Origin: Helicobacter cetorum MIT 00-7128
Lineage (GTDB): Bacteria; Campylobacterota; Campylobacteria; Campylobacterales; Helicobacteraceae
Reading direction: 5' to 3'
DNA length: 64,000 bases
Assembly: GCF_000259255.1 (NCBI RefSeq)
Contig: NC_017737.1
Location: 248,001 to 312,000 of the forward strand
The notes under the pieces are model-generated. The model worked only from the letters and a program-made list of their open reading frames with translations. It made no database searches and was not told where the DNA came from. The number at the start of each line of letters is the position of its first letter. Position 1 is the first letter of the stretch. This document shows positions 25,221-34,553 of this stretch, piece after piece. Both the position numbers and the translations under genes were made by a program.

Positions 25221-25233
25221 ATTATATTATAAT
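25221..25233. promoter_or_regulatory. Back-to-back divergent -10 boxes
   Basis: A minus-strand TATAAT (25226-25221) and a plus-strand TATAAT (25228-25233) are separated by one base. They serve the dehydrogenase and gltS respectively. The two polymerases cannot occupy the site together, so the promoters should exclude each other. Confidence 0.55.
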
Positions 25234-25263
25234 AAGGCAAATTTGCTTAATAAGGATACAAGT

Positions 25264-26490
25264 TTGCAAGAAATTAAACTAGATGTTTACGCTACTTTGG
25301 TGTGTATGGTCTTAGTGTTATTGCTTGGACGCTATGTTATTTCTAAGATAAAATTTTTAAGAGATTATGATATTCCAGAACCTGTTGTGGGTGGGGTTTT
25401 AGTAGCATTCTTTATCATGTTAGCCCACCAATTTTATGATTTTGATTTGCAATTTGATTCTTCTTTAAAAGACCCTTTAATGCTGACTTTCTTCATTACT
25501 ATTGGCTTGAGTGCGGATTTCAAATCTTTGCAAAAAGGCGGGAAAATGCTTGCAGTTTTCTTGCTTGTGGTAGTGGGGTTTGTAGTGTGTCAAGATATTG
25601 TAGGTGTTGCTGTAGCAAGTCTTTTGGGGGTGAATCCTTTAATGGGACTTTTAGGGGGTTCTATTGCTTTAGTGGGAGGGCATGGCACAAGTGCGGCATG
25701 GGCTAATTCTTTCACACAAGCTCCCTATGATTTTAGCTCAAGCTTGGAAGTGGGCATGGTGTGTGCGACCTTTGGATTGGTGAGTGGGGGGATTATTGGA
25801 GGGCCTGTTGCAAAATATTTGATTTCTAAATACAAATTAGAGCCAAAAGATACTAAAGAAAAAGACGCTCTTGAAGGTATTGTCTCCAAAGGTTTTGAAA
25901 CCCCTAAAGAAGAGCGCTTAATCACTGCATCAAGTTTTGTAGAGTCTTTAGCCTTGATTGCGATTGCTCTATTAGTAGGGACTTTTTTATCTCATTTAAT
26001 GCCTAAGAGTTTCACTCTACCCACTTTTGTATTATGCTTGTTTGTGGGGGTTATTTTAAGAAATGCTTTATCGTTTTTCAAAATCCATAGCGTGTTTGAT
26101 AGAGAAGTTTCTGTAATAGGTAATGTAAGTTTGAGCTTGTTTTTAGCTTATGCTTTAATGAGCGTAAATTTATTAGAATTGTTAAAACTTGCTGTGCCAT
26201 TAGCGGTTATTTTAACGACTCAAGTGGTGTTTATGATACTTTATGTGGTTCTTGTAACCTTTAGAGCATGTGGCAAAGATTATGATGCGGCGGTGCTATG
26301 TGCTGGGCATTGTGGTTTTGGACTTGGAGCAACCCCAACGGCTATGGTGAATATGCAAACTATCACCAACCACTACGGACATTCGCATGTGGCATTTATC
26401 GTAGTGCCGTTAGTAGGAGCGTTTTTTATTGACATTATTAACGCTTTAGTGATTAAAGGGTTTTTGTCTTTGCCCTTTTTTCCTAGTTAA
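25264..26490 (+). CDS. gltS: Sodium/glutamate symporter
   Basis: GltS imports glutamate with Na+. The sequence is almost entirely transmembrane, with duplicated halves and glycine-rich re-entrant loops (LLGGSIALVGGHGTSAAWA and GHCGFGLGATPTAMVNM), as in the ESS family. I place the start at the TTG at 25264, which has AAGGA 7 nt upstream, giving 408 residues; the TTG at 25243 lacks a ribosome binding site. It starts a plus-strand run with ribD, a methyltransferase and ccoI. Confidence 0.93.
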   Translation: MQEIKLDVYATLVCMVLVLLLGRYVISKIKFLRDYDIPEPVVGGVLVAFFIMLAHQFYDFDLQFDSSLKDPLMLTFFITIGLSADFKSLQKGGKMLAVFLLVVVGFVVCQDIVGVAVASLLGVNPLMGLLGGSIALVGGHGTSAAWANSFTQAPYDFSSSLEVGMVCATFGLVSGGIIGGPVAKYLISKYKLEPKDTKEKDALEGIVSKGFETPKEERLITASSFVESLALIAIALLVGTFLSHLMPKSFTLPTFVLCLFVGVILRNALSFFKIHSVFDREVSVIGNVSLSLFLAYALMSVNLLELLKLAVPLAVILTTQVVFMILYVVLVTFRACGKDYDAAVLCAGHCGFGLGATPTAMVNMQTITNHYGHSHVAFIVVPLVGAFFIDIINALVIKGFLSLPFFPS

Positions 26491-26498
26491 GGTTGGTT

Positions 26499-27533
26499 AT
26501 GAGACTTTATGAGAGTTTATTAGAAACTTGTTTGAATAAGGCATGGGAATATCAAACTCTAGCTTTAGAAAACCCTAGCGTAGCTTGCATGGTGCTAGAT
26601 AAAGACAATGAAATTCTAAGTCTAGAAGTGCATAAAAAGGCTAAAACTTCGCATGCAGAAGTCCTAGCCTCTAAAACGGCTCTAAAAATATTAAGACCTG
26701 AGCTAAAAAGCGACTTAGACCAAATAGAAGACCCTAAAACTTTAAGTGATTTTTTAAAAAAATACCACCACAACGCTTTTAAAGATTGCACTTTTTTAGT
26801 AACCTTAGAGCCATGCAATTCTTATGGTAAAACTCCAGCTTGTAGTGAATTATTAGAAATTTTAAAGCCTAAAAGAGTCGTTATTGCCACAGAAGAGTGT
26901 GAAGCTAAAAAAGGGGGTTTAGAAAGGCTAAAAAAAGCCCATATTGAAGTTTTAATTTGTAAGAATTTAGAAAAAAAGGCTAATGACTTGCTTTTGCCCT
27001 TTAGAATAATGGAAAAACAAGGGCGTTTTAATTTATTTAAACTCGCTTTAAGAATGAATGGGGATTATAAGCATGGTAAAATCACTGGTGAAAAAAGCAC
27101 CATTTTTACGCATAATCAGCGAGCCGTTTGTAATTCTCTCATAATCTCTGGTAATACAATAAGAGTGGATAACCCTTTGCTAGATACTCGTTTTTCTGAT
27201 AGCTTTTATCAAACAAAAGCCCCTAATATCGCTATTTTGTCTAAGCATTCTATCCATTCTAATTTAAGAGTTTTTTCTGTGCCTAATCGCTTGGTAAATG
27301 TCTATCATAACCCTAAAGATTTGCCCCTAAATAAAGGGTTCAACCTTATTGAAGGGGGGTGGGAATTATTTGAGAGCTTAAGAGAGCAAGTGGATATGTT
27401 ACTCTTACACTCTCATGCATCTATGATTAGCAAGGCTTTTAACTCATTTATTTTAAAAACCCCTTTCAAAGGGCGTTTATTACACACACAACTTTTGGAA
27501 AATGAAGCCCTTTTATGGATAGCAAACTCTTAA
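26499..27533 (+). CDS. ribD: Bifunctional riboflavin biosynthesis deaminase/reductase RibD
   Basis: RibD deaminates and then reduces the pyrimidine intermediate of riboflavin synthesis. The N-terminal deaminase has the zinc motifs SHAEV and PCNSYGKTPACSE. The C-terminal reductase has LALRMNGDYKHGKITGE and TIRVDNPLLDTRF. The deaminase has a longer insert than usual (around residues 60-100). The ATG at 26499 follows AAGGTTGG 9 nt after gltS, and is preferred over the TTG two codons earlier. It overlaps the next gene by 19 nt. Confidence 0.9.
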   Translation: MRLYESLLETCLNKAWEYQTLALENPSVACMVLDKDNEILSLEVHKKAKTSHAEVLASKTALKILRPELKSDLDQIEDPKTLSDFLKKYHHNAFKDCTFLVTLEPCNSYGKTPACSELLEILKPKRVVIATEECEAKKGGLERLKKAHIEVLICKNLEKKANDLLLPFRIMEKQGRFNLFKLALRMNGDYKHGKITGEKSTIFTHNQRAVCNSLIISGNTIRVDNPLLDTRFSDSFYQTKAPNIAILSKHSIHSNLRVFSVPNRLVNVYHNPKDLPLNKGFNLIEGGWELFESLREQVDMLLLHSHASMISKAFNSFILKTPFKGRLLHTQLLENEALLWIANS

Positions 27534-28231
27534 GGTTATACCAGCCCTTAAACGCCTATTCTTATAACAGCGATTCGCTTTTTTTATACGATTTTTTACG
27601 CCCCTTTGTTAAAACGCACGATAAAATTTTAGATATAGGCTCAGGGTGTGGGATTTTAGGCTTATTGTGTGCGAGAGATAACCCACTAGCAAACATACAC
27701 CTAGTAGAAAAGGATAGTAAAATGGCGTTTTGTTCTCAAAAAAACGCCCTAAAATTTCCTAACACTCAAGTGTTTGAAACTAACTTTTTAGTTTTCAACC
27801 CCCCTACTTTGTATGACATTATTGTGTGTAATCCCCCTTTTTATGCCTTAGGTTCTATTAAATCTATGACTAAAGGGCATGCAAGACACCAAAGCGAATT
27901 AGACTTTTTTTCCCTTGTTTCTAAGGTTAAAAAATGTTTGAAACCTAAGGGGTATTTTATTTTTTGTTATGAAGCCTTATCACTTTGTCTAGTCATAGAG
28001 AGTTTAAAGGGTGTTAAACTCACTTTAGAGACCTTAAGATTTGTTCAAAGTTTTAAAGATAAAAACGCCCACTTAATGCTTGGAGTGGCTAGGAATAATT
28101 CTAAATCCGCTTTAAAAGTCTTACCCCCCCTAATCACGCATAATTCCAAAAATCAAAGCGATAACACCAAAGAAGTTTTAAAAATCTATCAAACTTGTAA
28201 CACTTATTCTATTAAAGTGCCTTTAGATTAA
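27515..28231 (+). CDS. N6-adenine methyltransferase, TrmN6-like
   Basis: The 238-residue SAM-dependent methyltransferase has motif I ILDIGSGCGILGLL and the catalytic NPPF (VCNPPFYALG), which mark N6-adenine or glutamine methylases. N-terminal YQPLNAYSYNSDSLFLYDF is typical of TrmN6, which modifies A37 of tRNA1(Val). It overlaps the ribD 3' end by 19 nt, so translation is probably coupled. A C7 run at 28124-28130 in the C-terminal part could slip but is short. Confidence 0.8.
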   Translation: MDSKLLRLYQPLNAYSYNSDSLFLYDFLRPFVKTHDKILDIGSGCGILGLLCARDNPLANIHLVEKDSKMAFCSQKNALKFPNTQVFETNFLVFNPPTLYDIIVCNPPFYALGSIKSMTKGHARHQSELDFFSLVSKVKKCLKPKGYFIFCYEALSLCLVIESLKGVKLTLETLRFVQSFKDKNAHLMLGVARNNSKSALKVLPPLITHNSKNQSDNTKEVLKIYQTCNTYSIKVPLD

Positions 28232-28239
28232 GGATTAAA

Positions 28240-30588
28240 ATGAAATGTTCGCATTGTCAGTTAGAGTTTAAAGAAAGTGAGCTTTTTAAAGAGACTATCA
28301 ATCATAAAGAATTAGTTTTTTGTTGCACGGGGTGTGCTAGGGTGTATGCGTTATTATTAGATTTGAATTTAGAAAGCTTTTATGACAAATTAGGCACTTC
28401 TACTTTAGCCCCTGTAGTGAGTGAAAATGCCATTAGCTCTTTGGAATTAGAACAAGCATTAGAAGAGAATAATAGGGGCGATTATATTCTTAATCTTTTA
28501 TTAGAAAAAACCCATTGCACTGCGTGTTTATGGCTCAATCAAAAGGTTTTAGAGCGTTTAAAGGGGGTTAAAAAAGTGAGCGTGAATTTCACAACGCAAC
28601 ATTTACAAATTGTGTTTGACAAATCCTTAAACCCTAAAGAAATTATTCAAAAAATTGAGAGCTTGGGCTATGGAGCTAAAATCTATAATGCTAAAAATTA
28701 CGCCTTAAAAGCTCAAAAAGAGCAACGCTCTTACTTGCTTACTTTAAGTATAGGGTTTTTTGCAACCATGAATTTGATGTTTATTGCGGTTGCCAAATAT
28801 GCGAGTTATGCTAATAGCATGGACAAGCTTATGCAAAGAAACCTAGATATTGTCTCACTACTTTTAAGCTTATTAGTGCTAGTGGTTGTGGGGCGATTTT
28901 TTATTAAGGGGGCGTTTTATGGGCTAAAAAATGGCGTTTTTGGTATGGATTTGAGCGTGTCTTTTGGGGCGTTATCGGCGTTTGTTTATTCTATTTATGC
29001 CATGCTTAACTCACAAGAGACTTATTTTGAAGCTAGTAGCACGATTTTAACCCTTGTTTTTGGCTCTAAGTTTTTGGAATTAAAGGCTAGGTTGTTTGCG
29101 AATGAAAAATGCCTAGCTTTAGAATCGCATGAAATTCATAGCGTGATAGTTGTAGAAAATGACAAGCATATTGAAAAACACCCTAAAGATGTCGCTATAG
29201 GTTCTATTGTTTTTGTGCCTAGTGGAGCTAAAATCGCATTAGATGGAGAGCTTTTAAGTAGTGCAAGTGTAGATGCGTCCTTAATTAGTGGGGAGTTTAA
29301 GCCTTTGGAATTAGGGCTTAATGATAAGATTTTAGGGGGTTATGTGAATGTGGGCGTGCCTTTTAGCTATCAAGTTAGTGCGAATTTTCAAAACTCACGC
29401 CTTTCTAGTTTATTAGAAACCTTAAAAAAGAGTTTTTTAGAAAAGCCCTTAATTGAGAGTAGTGCGAATAAAATTGCAGATATTTTTTCTAAAGCGGTGT
29501 TGTTTTTATCCTTTTTAAGTTTTGTGCTATGGCAATTTGGTTTGGGGGCTAATTTTGAAAAAGCTTTAATGGTGTGTATTAGTGTTTTAGTGATAAGTTG
29601 TCCTTGTGCGTTTGCACTAGCTACACCTATTGCCTTAGTGATAGGGGTATTTAAAAACCCTTTGATTGTGTTTAAAGAAGCGTTGTTTTTAGAGACTTTA
29701 GCAAAAGTCAAAAAAATCTTTATAGATAAAACCGGCACACTCACTCAAAAAGAAGTCCTTTTAAAAGAGAGCATTATTTATGAAAGTTTTGATGAAAGGT
29801 TTTTAAAGAGTCTTTTAAAAACTAGAGAGCATTTAGCCCATAGTGCTATCATTAAATCATTAGATTGTGATGAGGTTGTCTTAGAAAAAATGGAGTTTTT
29901 TGCTCATGGGTTAAAAGCACATTATCAAAACGAAACCTTTCTAGTAGGGAGTTTGAAGTTTTTAGATTCTATGGGAGTTAATTTAAAAATCAAAGAAGAG
30001 ATTAAGAAAAGCACGAATATTATGGTAGGCTTTGCTAAAAATAAGACCTTACAAGCGGTATTTATCTTAGAAGAGCGTTTGAAGTCTAATGCTAAAGAAG
30101 TTATTCAAACTTTACGAAATAAGGGTTTAGAATTAGAAATTTTAAGTGGGGATAATGAAAACTCTGTCAAAAATTGTGCAAAACAATTAGGGATTTCTAA
30201 TTATCAAGCGAACTTGAAGCCTGAAGATAAGGCTCAAATAGTAAGTTCTTATAAAGGTGTGTGTGCCATGATAGGCGATGGCAATAATGACGCCCTAGCC
30301 CTAAAAAGAGCAAATGTTTCATTAGGGTTTGAAAAAAGTGCTTTAAGTAAGAGTGCGTGTGATATTTTGCTTTTAGAAGAAGATTTGAGTTTGTTAGAAA
30401 AAGCACTAAGTAATGCTAAAAAAGTCTATAAGATAGTGTTACAAAATATTGCTTTAAGTTTGATTTACAACGCCATTTTAATTCCTGTAGCTATGCTAGG
30501 GTATATCAACCCTTTAATAGCGAGCTTAAGCATGAGTGCTAGTTCTTTGATAGTAGTGTTAAATTCTTTGAGATTAAAGCGTTCTTAA
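28240..30588 (+). CDS. ccoI: Copper-translocating P-type ATPase for cbb3 oxidase (CcoI/FixI)
   Basis: This P1B-type pump delivers copper for cytochrome cbb3 oxidase. In order: an N-terminal cysteine cluster (CSHC, FCCTGC), a heavy-metal domain with HCTACLW, membrane helices, the actuator motif LISGEFKP, the CPC motif in SCPCAFALATP, the phosphorylation site DKTGTLT, and GDGNNDALAL. The 782-residue size and the N-terminal Cys cluster distinguish it from CopA. It matches HP1503. Its stop overlaps the convergent gene by 4 nt. It fits functionally with ccoG at 22531. Confidence 0.9.
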   Translation: MKCSHCQLEFKESELFKETINHKELVFCCTGCARVYALLLDLNLESFYDKLGTSTLAPVVSENAISSLELEQALEENNRGDYILNLLLEKTHCTACLWLNQKVLERLKGVKKVSVNFTTQHLQIVFDKSLNPKEIIQKIESLGYGAKIYNAKNYALKAQKEQRSYLLTLSIGFFATMNLMFIAVAKYASYANSMDKLMQRNLDIVSLLLSLLVLVVVGRFFIKGAFYGLKNGVFGMDLSVSFGALSAFVYSIYAMLNSQETYFEASSTILTLVFGSKFLELKARLFANEKCLALESHEIHSVIVVENDKHIEKHPKDVAIGSIVFVPSGAKIALDGELLSSASVDASLISGEFKPLELGLNDKILGGYVNVGVPFSYQVSANFQNSRLSSLLETLKKSFLEKPLIESSANKIADIFSKAVLFLSFLSFVLWQFGLGANFEKALMVCISVLVISCPCAFALATPIALVIGVFKNPLIVFKEALFLETLAKVKKIFIDKTGTLTQKEVLLKESIIYESFDERFLKSLLKTREHLAHSAIIKSLDCDEVVLEKMEFFAHGLKAHYQNETFLVGSLKFLDSMGVNLKIKEEIKKSTNIMVGFAKNKTLQAVFILEERLKSNAKEVIQTLRNKGLELEILSGDNENSVKNCAKQLGISNYQANLKPEDKAQIVSSYKGVCAMIGDGNNDALALKRANVSLGFEKSALSKSACDILLLEEDLSLLEKALSNAKKVYKIVLQNIALSLIYNAILIPVAMLGYINPLIASLSMSASSLIVVLNSLRLKRS

Positions 30589-31022
30589 GCAAACCACATA
30601 AGTTTTGCCAAAATAGCAATTAAAAAGCCAAAAGTTAAAGCGATATGATGGATATAATTACCGATAGGATTTTTCTTGCCTAAAAACTTGCAAGATAAAG
30701 AAAAAAGCACCAAAGCAAAAATGCTTAAAGCCAAAATCACTTTAACCATAAGCACTTTTTGAAAAGGGGTTTCACACCAACCCTTATCACCCCCCACATA
30801 TTGGCTAAGCATCATACCCCCTGTAATAACAAGCGTTAAAACGCATAAGGGCATAATCTTAATCGCTCTTTTAGTGATACCCATATTGGCTTTGTTAGCA
30901 AACTCTTCGCCATACATTTTCTTCACATTAGGGAAAATTACCATATCAAAAAATAAATATCCAATAAAAATAATCGCACACAATAAATGCACTACCAAGA
31001 TATAGGGATAAATCGCTGTCAT
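30585..31022 (-). CDS. Four-helix membrane protein of the CopD/HemJ superfamily
   Basis: This 145-residue protein has four transmembrane helices. His12 in the first helix (ILVVHLLCAIIFIGYLFFD), His127 and His128 in NYIHHIALTFG, and ITGGMMLSQY recall the haem- or copper-binding CopD/HemJ-like fold. It occurs at the same place in H. pylori (HP1502). Proximity to ccoI invites a role in haem or copper handling for the oxidase, but this is only contextual. A separate HemJ is encoded at 53331. Confidence 0.6.
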   Translation of the reverse strand: MTAIYPYILVVHLLCAIIFIGYLFFDMVIFPNVKKMYGEEFANKANMGITKRAIKIMPLCVLTLVITGGMMLSQYVGGDKGWCETPFQKVLMVKVILALSIFALVLFSLSCKFLGKKNPIGNYIHHIALTFGFLIAILAKLMWFA

Positions 31023-31117
31023 AGGACTTCCTTAAAGGGGTTTTTGATAAGAAAGCACCCTACCATAATTTAGTTAATAACACGCAAGGAATAGAGATTT
31101 TTGAGTGTTGTTGTCGG

Positions 31118-31147
31118 TTGACTTTTAAGAGTATTGTAGGGTATAAT
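31118..31147 (+). promoter_or_regulatory. Sigma-70 promoter of the 31228 outer-membrane protein gene
   Basis: TTGACT at 31118-31123 and TATAAT at 31142-31147 are separated by 18 bp. A recognisable -35 box is uncommon in this genome. The leader would be about 75 nt. Confidence 0.65.
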
Positions 31148-31227
31148 ACAATAATTTAGAAAGTAATACTCTAACCAAAAACCATGAGAGTAATACTTAA
31201 TTTCCGTAAAAAAGAGATAGAAGTAAA

Positions 31228-32355
31228 ATGCAAAATCGTAAAAAGATTGTGGGGAATTTTAGTGGCAATAGGTCTGTAGTGGCTGATTCTTTGGGTATTT
31301 CTAAGAGGGGTTCGGTTGTTTTAGGCACTTTTTTAGGTTCGTTTTTGTTATTATCTCCTTTAATGGCGTATGAAAAAAATGGTGCGTTTGTGGGAATTAG
31401 CTTAGAAATTGGTAGAGCTGACCAAAAAACTAATGCTTATAAAGATGGCTCTTTGTTTCAAATACCTAATGGCACGGTGGTATCAAACAATACGCCCAAT
31501 ACGCCCATAGGTCAAAGTGGTGGTTGTGCTCCCGGAAACTGCGTAGTTAATTGGAGTGGGCTAAATATGCTTAGCACCAATAAAAATCTTTTGGGGCATA
31601 ACCAGCCTATGTATGGGCTAGGTGTGATGACAGGCTATAAGCATTTTATAGGCAAGAAAAAATGGTTTGGCTTGCGTTATTATGGCTTCTTTGATTATGG
31701 GCATTCTAATTTTTCTAATTCTCGTGCCGCTAACGCTATATCGCCCTTTTATCTAAACAATCAAAAAGTAGATATGTATACTTATGGTTTTGGCACAGAC
31801 ATGCTTTTTAATATCATTAACAAAGATAAGGCTACGGCAGGGTTTTTTGTGGGCGTAAATTTTGCGGGTAATACTTGGACAAATAATCGTGTAGGATATT
31901 TTGAAGATGGTTATGTCTATGGTGTGAATACTGACGCTGATGCGTATATGACTAATGCTGATGGCACGATTACATGTGGAGATACTACGCCGGCTAGTTG
32001 TAGCGTAGGTATTAATCCTAGTAGCGAGTATACTACAGGAAAACTAAACTCTAAAGTGAATAACACACACTTTCAATTTTTGGTAAATGTAGGGATTAGA
32101 ACGAATTTCTTCAAACACCATGGCATTGAATTTGGCATCAAAATTCCTACCATTCCTAATGAGTTTTTTAAGGGCTCTACCACTATCAAGGAACAAAGTC
32201 AAGGACCACAAAAAGAAGTAACAACTGGCTCTGGCAAAGATAAGAAAACAACGCTAGAACCAACCACCATTAACGGACCAGAGACAAATTTTAGTTTGAC
32301 TCAGACTTTAATGCGTCAATATTCCATGTATTTGCGCTATGTTTATACTTTTTAG
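31228..32355 (+). CDS. Helicobacter outer-membrane protein (HorL-like)
   Basis: The 375-residue protein has an extended signal region (LGTFLGSFLLLSPLMA after a 30-residue charged leader) and the Hop/Hor family start YEKNGAFVGISLEIGRADQ. Repeated aromatic strands include GLGVMTGYKHFIGKKKWFGLRYYGFFDYGH and TYGFGTDMLFNI...GFFVGVNFAGNTW, and the C-terminus is YSMYLRYVYTF, a barrel-assembly signal. A pair of Cys flanks a loop (GGCAPGNC). It sits where H. pylori has HP1501. It is probably a surface-exposed adhesin-like barrel, but no ligand can be deduced. A promoter with a good -35 precedes it. Confidence 0.82.
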   Translation: MQNRKKIVGNFSGNRSVVADSLGISKRGSVVLGTFLGSFLLLSPLMAYEKNGAFVGISLEIGRADQKTNAYKDGSLFQIPNGTVVSNNTPNTPIGQSGGCAPGNCVVNWSGLNMLSTNKNLLGHNQPMYGLGVMTGYKHFIGKKKWFGLRYYGFFDYGHSNFSNSRAANAISPFYLNNQKVDMYTYGFGTDMLFNIINKDKATAGFFVGVNFAGNTWTNNRVGYFEDGYVYGVNTDADAYMTNADGTITCGDTTPASCSVGINPSSEYTTGKLNSKVNNTHFQFLVNVGIRTNFFKHHGIEFGIKIPTIPNEFFKGSTTIKEQSQGPQKEVTTGSGKDKKTTLEPTTINGPETNFSLTQTLMRQYSMYLRYVYTF

Positions 32356-32364
32356 GGTTTAGAG

Positions 32365-32389
32365 ACGCACTTTAAGTTTTATGGTGCGT
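32365..32389 (+). terminator. Hairpin after the outer-membrane protein gene
   Basis: ACGCAC pairs with GTGCGT around a 13-nt loop, 9 nt after the stop codon. There is no good U-run, so termination is only likely. Confidence 0.4.
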
Positions 32390-32523
32390 TATGAAAACCT
32401 TATTTTTTAGGCTATTGTTTTTTGTTGTTGAGTTATGATGACTTTATTATAAAGCTATCAATAGTGTTTTAAGATAGAAAACAACAAGGCATTGTTAAGC
32501 CCAAATGGCTGTAGTTGGTGATT

Positions 32524-34544
32524 CTAAAATGCATTAATTTTGCTATATGGCTTACAATAATCTTGGTCTTTTAACTCTTGTTGATAAAAATTATCTAGTA
32601 TTACGAAAAGATTTTCATAAGTAATATTTTTACTTAAAATCACACCTAAAATATCTGTATCTAAAGATAAGATTTTCATACCATTAATGCCTTTCTTGTC
32701 CTTTTGATAAGGCATGATTTTTCTATATGAAAAATCGCTCACTACATTAGGATCTAAATAAGTGCTAATAAAAATGGCATAATCATTCAAATTCTTTGTT
32801 TTAATAAGATGATTACCTAAATGTCTGCTAACAGGTTCTAATTCCATACGCCTTTGATTGTCCTTAGTTGTTAGTGTAACTTCTAATAACAGACAATGCT
32901 TGTGATAAAAAGGCAACTTAGGGGCATATTCAAAGATAATATCAGCATCTCCCCCTTTTGCATGAGTCTTTGGCAATAAATTAGGTTGTAAAGAGAGTTT
33001 TAGAAATACGCCTAAATCACCCTCAAATTGAGAGATTTTATACCAAATAATGCCTATAATGTATTCAAAAATAGTAGGAATATTAGCCTCATCAGTAACT
33101 AACTCAAAAATATTTTTATCTGCCTTAGGATTATTGTTTCTATCTTTAAATAATTGAAGAAGTTTTAATAAAACTGCGTTACTAAATTTATTTTCAATCA
33201 GTGTGATAAATTGTTGTTTTTTATAATGATTAGTATTATAGATAATGTCTTGCTGATTTTTGATAGGAGCGTTAAGAGCTAGACTTAAATCCCTATAAAG
33301 CCTATCAAGGTTTGGGGCATTTCCTATAATCTCTTCTAAAGAAATAGCTTGTTTTAATTGATGATTTGGTTTAAAAATTTGTAAAGACAACGAGTCTATA
33401 ACTTGTTTAAAATAGTGTTTAGGGAGTATGTCTAGCTTGATTAATCCGTTTTCAAACACGATAATATCACTCAAATTAAAATATCTACAATTTAAATCAA
33501 AATAATCCTCCAAAGTCGCTTTTGCTTTAAACACATGCAAGTATTTAAAAAAGATTTGCTTAAATTCTTGAATGTCTTTACAATTTAAAAATGGGTTAGT
33601 TGAAGATAAGCAAGTAGAAACTTGATTTTGTTCAATTATTTTTGAAGTAGGATTTTTAGCAAAAATAAGTTTAAACCATAAGCGACAAGTTTTGGAGTTT
33701 TTTAAATTTTTAAGGCTCTTAAAGAGTGTTATTAAATGTGTTTCTTGATTATTTATGCCATTTAAAAAACAATTTTGTAAAGCTTGATATATTTCAAAGT
33801 AATTCCTATCATAATTAGGACTTTTTCTGTTGATGCCAATTTTACAGATTAAATCTATGCTAACTTCATTTTTTAAAAATATTTGTAAGGCTTTTTGGTA
33901 ATTAGGCATGCCTATTAAAACTTCATAAATAATGGCATCTATAAAGCTATTTCTATCTTTTTGGATATTCTCTAGTTTTCTATACTCTTTGATTTTATCA
34001 ATTAGTAAATTTAAGATTTTTGAGTCAGTAATTAAGGGAATAAGGTATGTAAATTCATCATAATTAAGGTATTCTAATTCATCTAAAACTTTTAAGATTA
34101 ATAATAAGGGTCTTATAGTTTTGTTATTGACTTGAATATGCGTTTTTAAAAGCTGTTTTAAAAAAACCATACTTTTGTTGTATCTATTAAAAATAAAGGC
34201 TCTTTTTCATCATTATTACTTGCTTTAAGCAATTCTTTACCAACCTCGCTTAGTTGCCTACTTTTTTTAGTCAATAATCCAATATCTACAAGCCCTGAAG
34301 TCTTTAATCTCGCATCTTTATCTTTTCTACTTGCATCCCCACTTAAAAACCCTTTTTCTTTTAAAAAATTATAGTATTGAACTTGCACATTATCCCATTG
34401 CCAAGCTCCGTAGTCAGCTAAGATTTCATTTTGAAATTCTTGTAATAATTGGCATTGCCAAATGATTTTGTAGGCTAATTGTTTAACTCTAAAACCTGTT
34501 GTTCCTATAACCCAAAAATAGCTTTGATACGATAACTCTGCCAT
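32524..34544 (-). pseudogene. AlwI-family type IIS restriction endonuclease, frameshifted at T7
   Basis: Two ORFs form one gene. 34544-34158 (128 residues) holds the N-terminal AlwI-like segment YFWVIGTTGFRVKQL, and 34170-32524 (548 residues) holds the rest. They meet at seven T on the minus strand (plus A 34160-34166). With eight T the frames join as WFFLKQLLKT, giving about 673 residues. The nuclease core lies in the second part: IFEYIIGIIWYKIS, GGDADIIF and LLLEVTLTTKDNQRRMELEPVSRHLG, the family's PD-ExK-like site. It may be switched off, phase-variable, or a sequencing artefact. It is the last gene of an operon with two methyltransferases, 9 nt after the second. Confidence 0.75.
34160..34166 (-). 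repeat. Homopolymer (T7) at the nuclease frameshift
   Basis: Seven A on the plus strand read as T7 in the nuclease gene. Expansion to eight restores the full reading frame; seven gives a stop two codons later. Confidence 0.85.
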
Positions 34545-34553
34545 GCTTTTTTC

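Noticed and set aside
25243-25263. Longer gltS N-terminus from the upstream TTG
   Set aside because: There is no ribosome binding site for it, while AAGGA is well spaced for the TTG at 25264.
32390-32523. CRISPR or structured RNA in the spacer after the outer-membrane protein gene
   Set aside because: No repeats are present; only weak complementarity between GTTTTTTGTTG and CAACAA segments.
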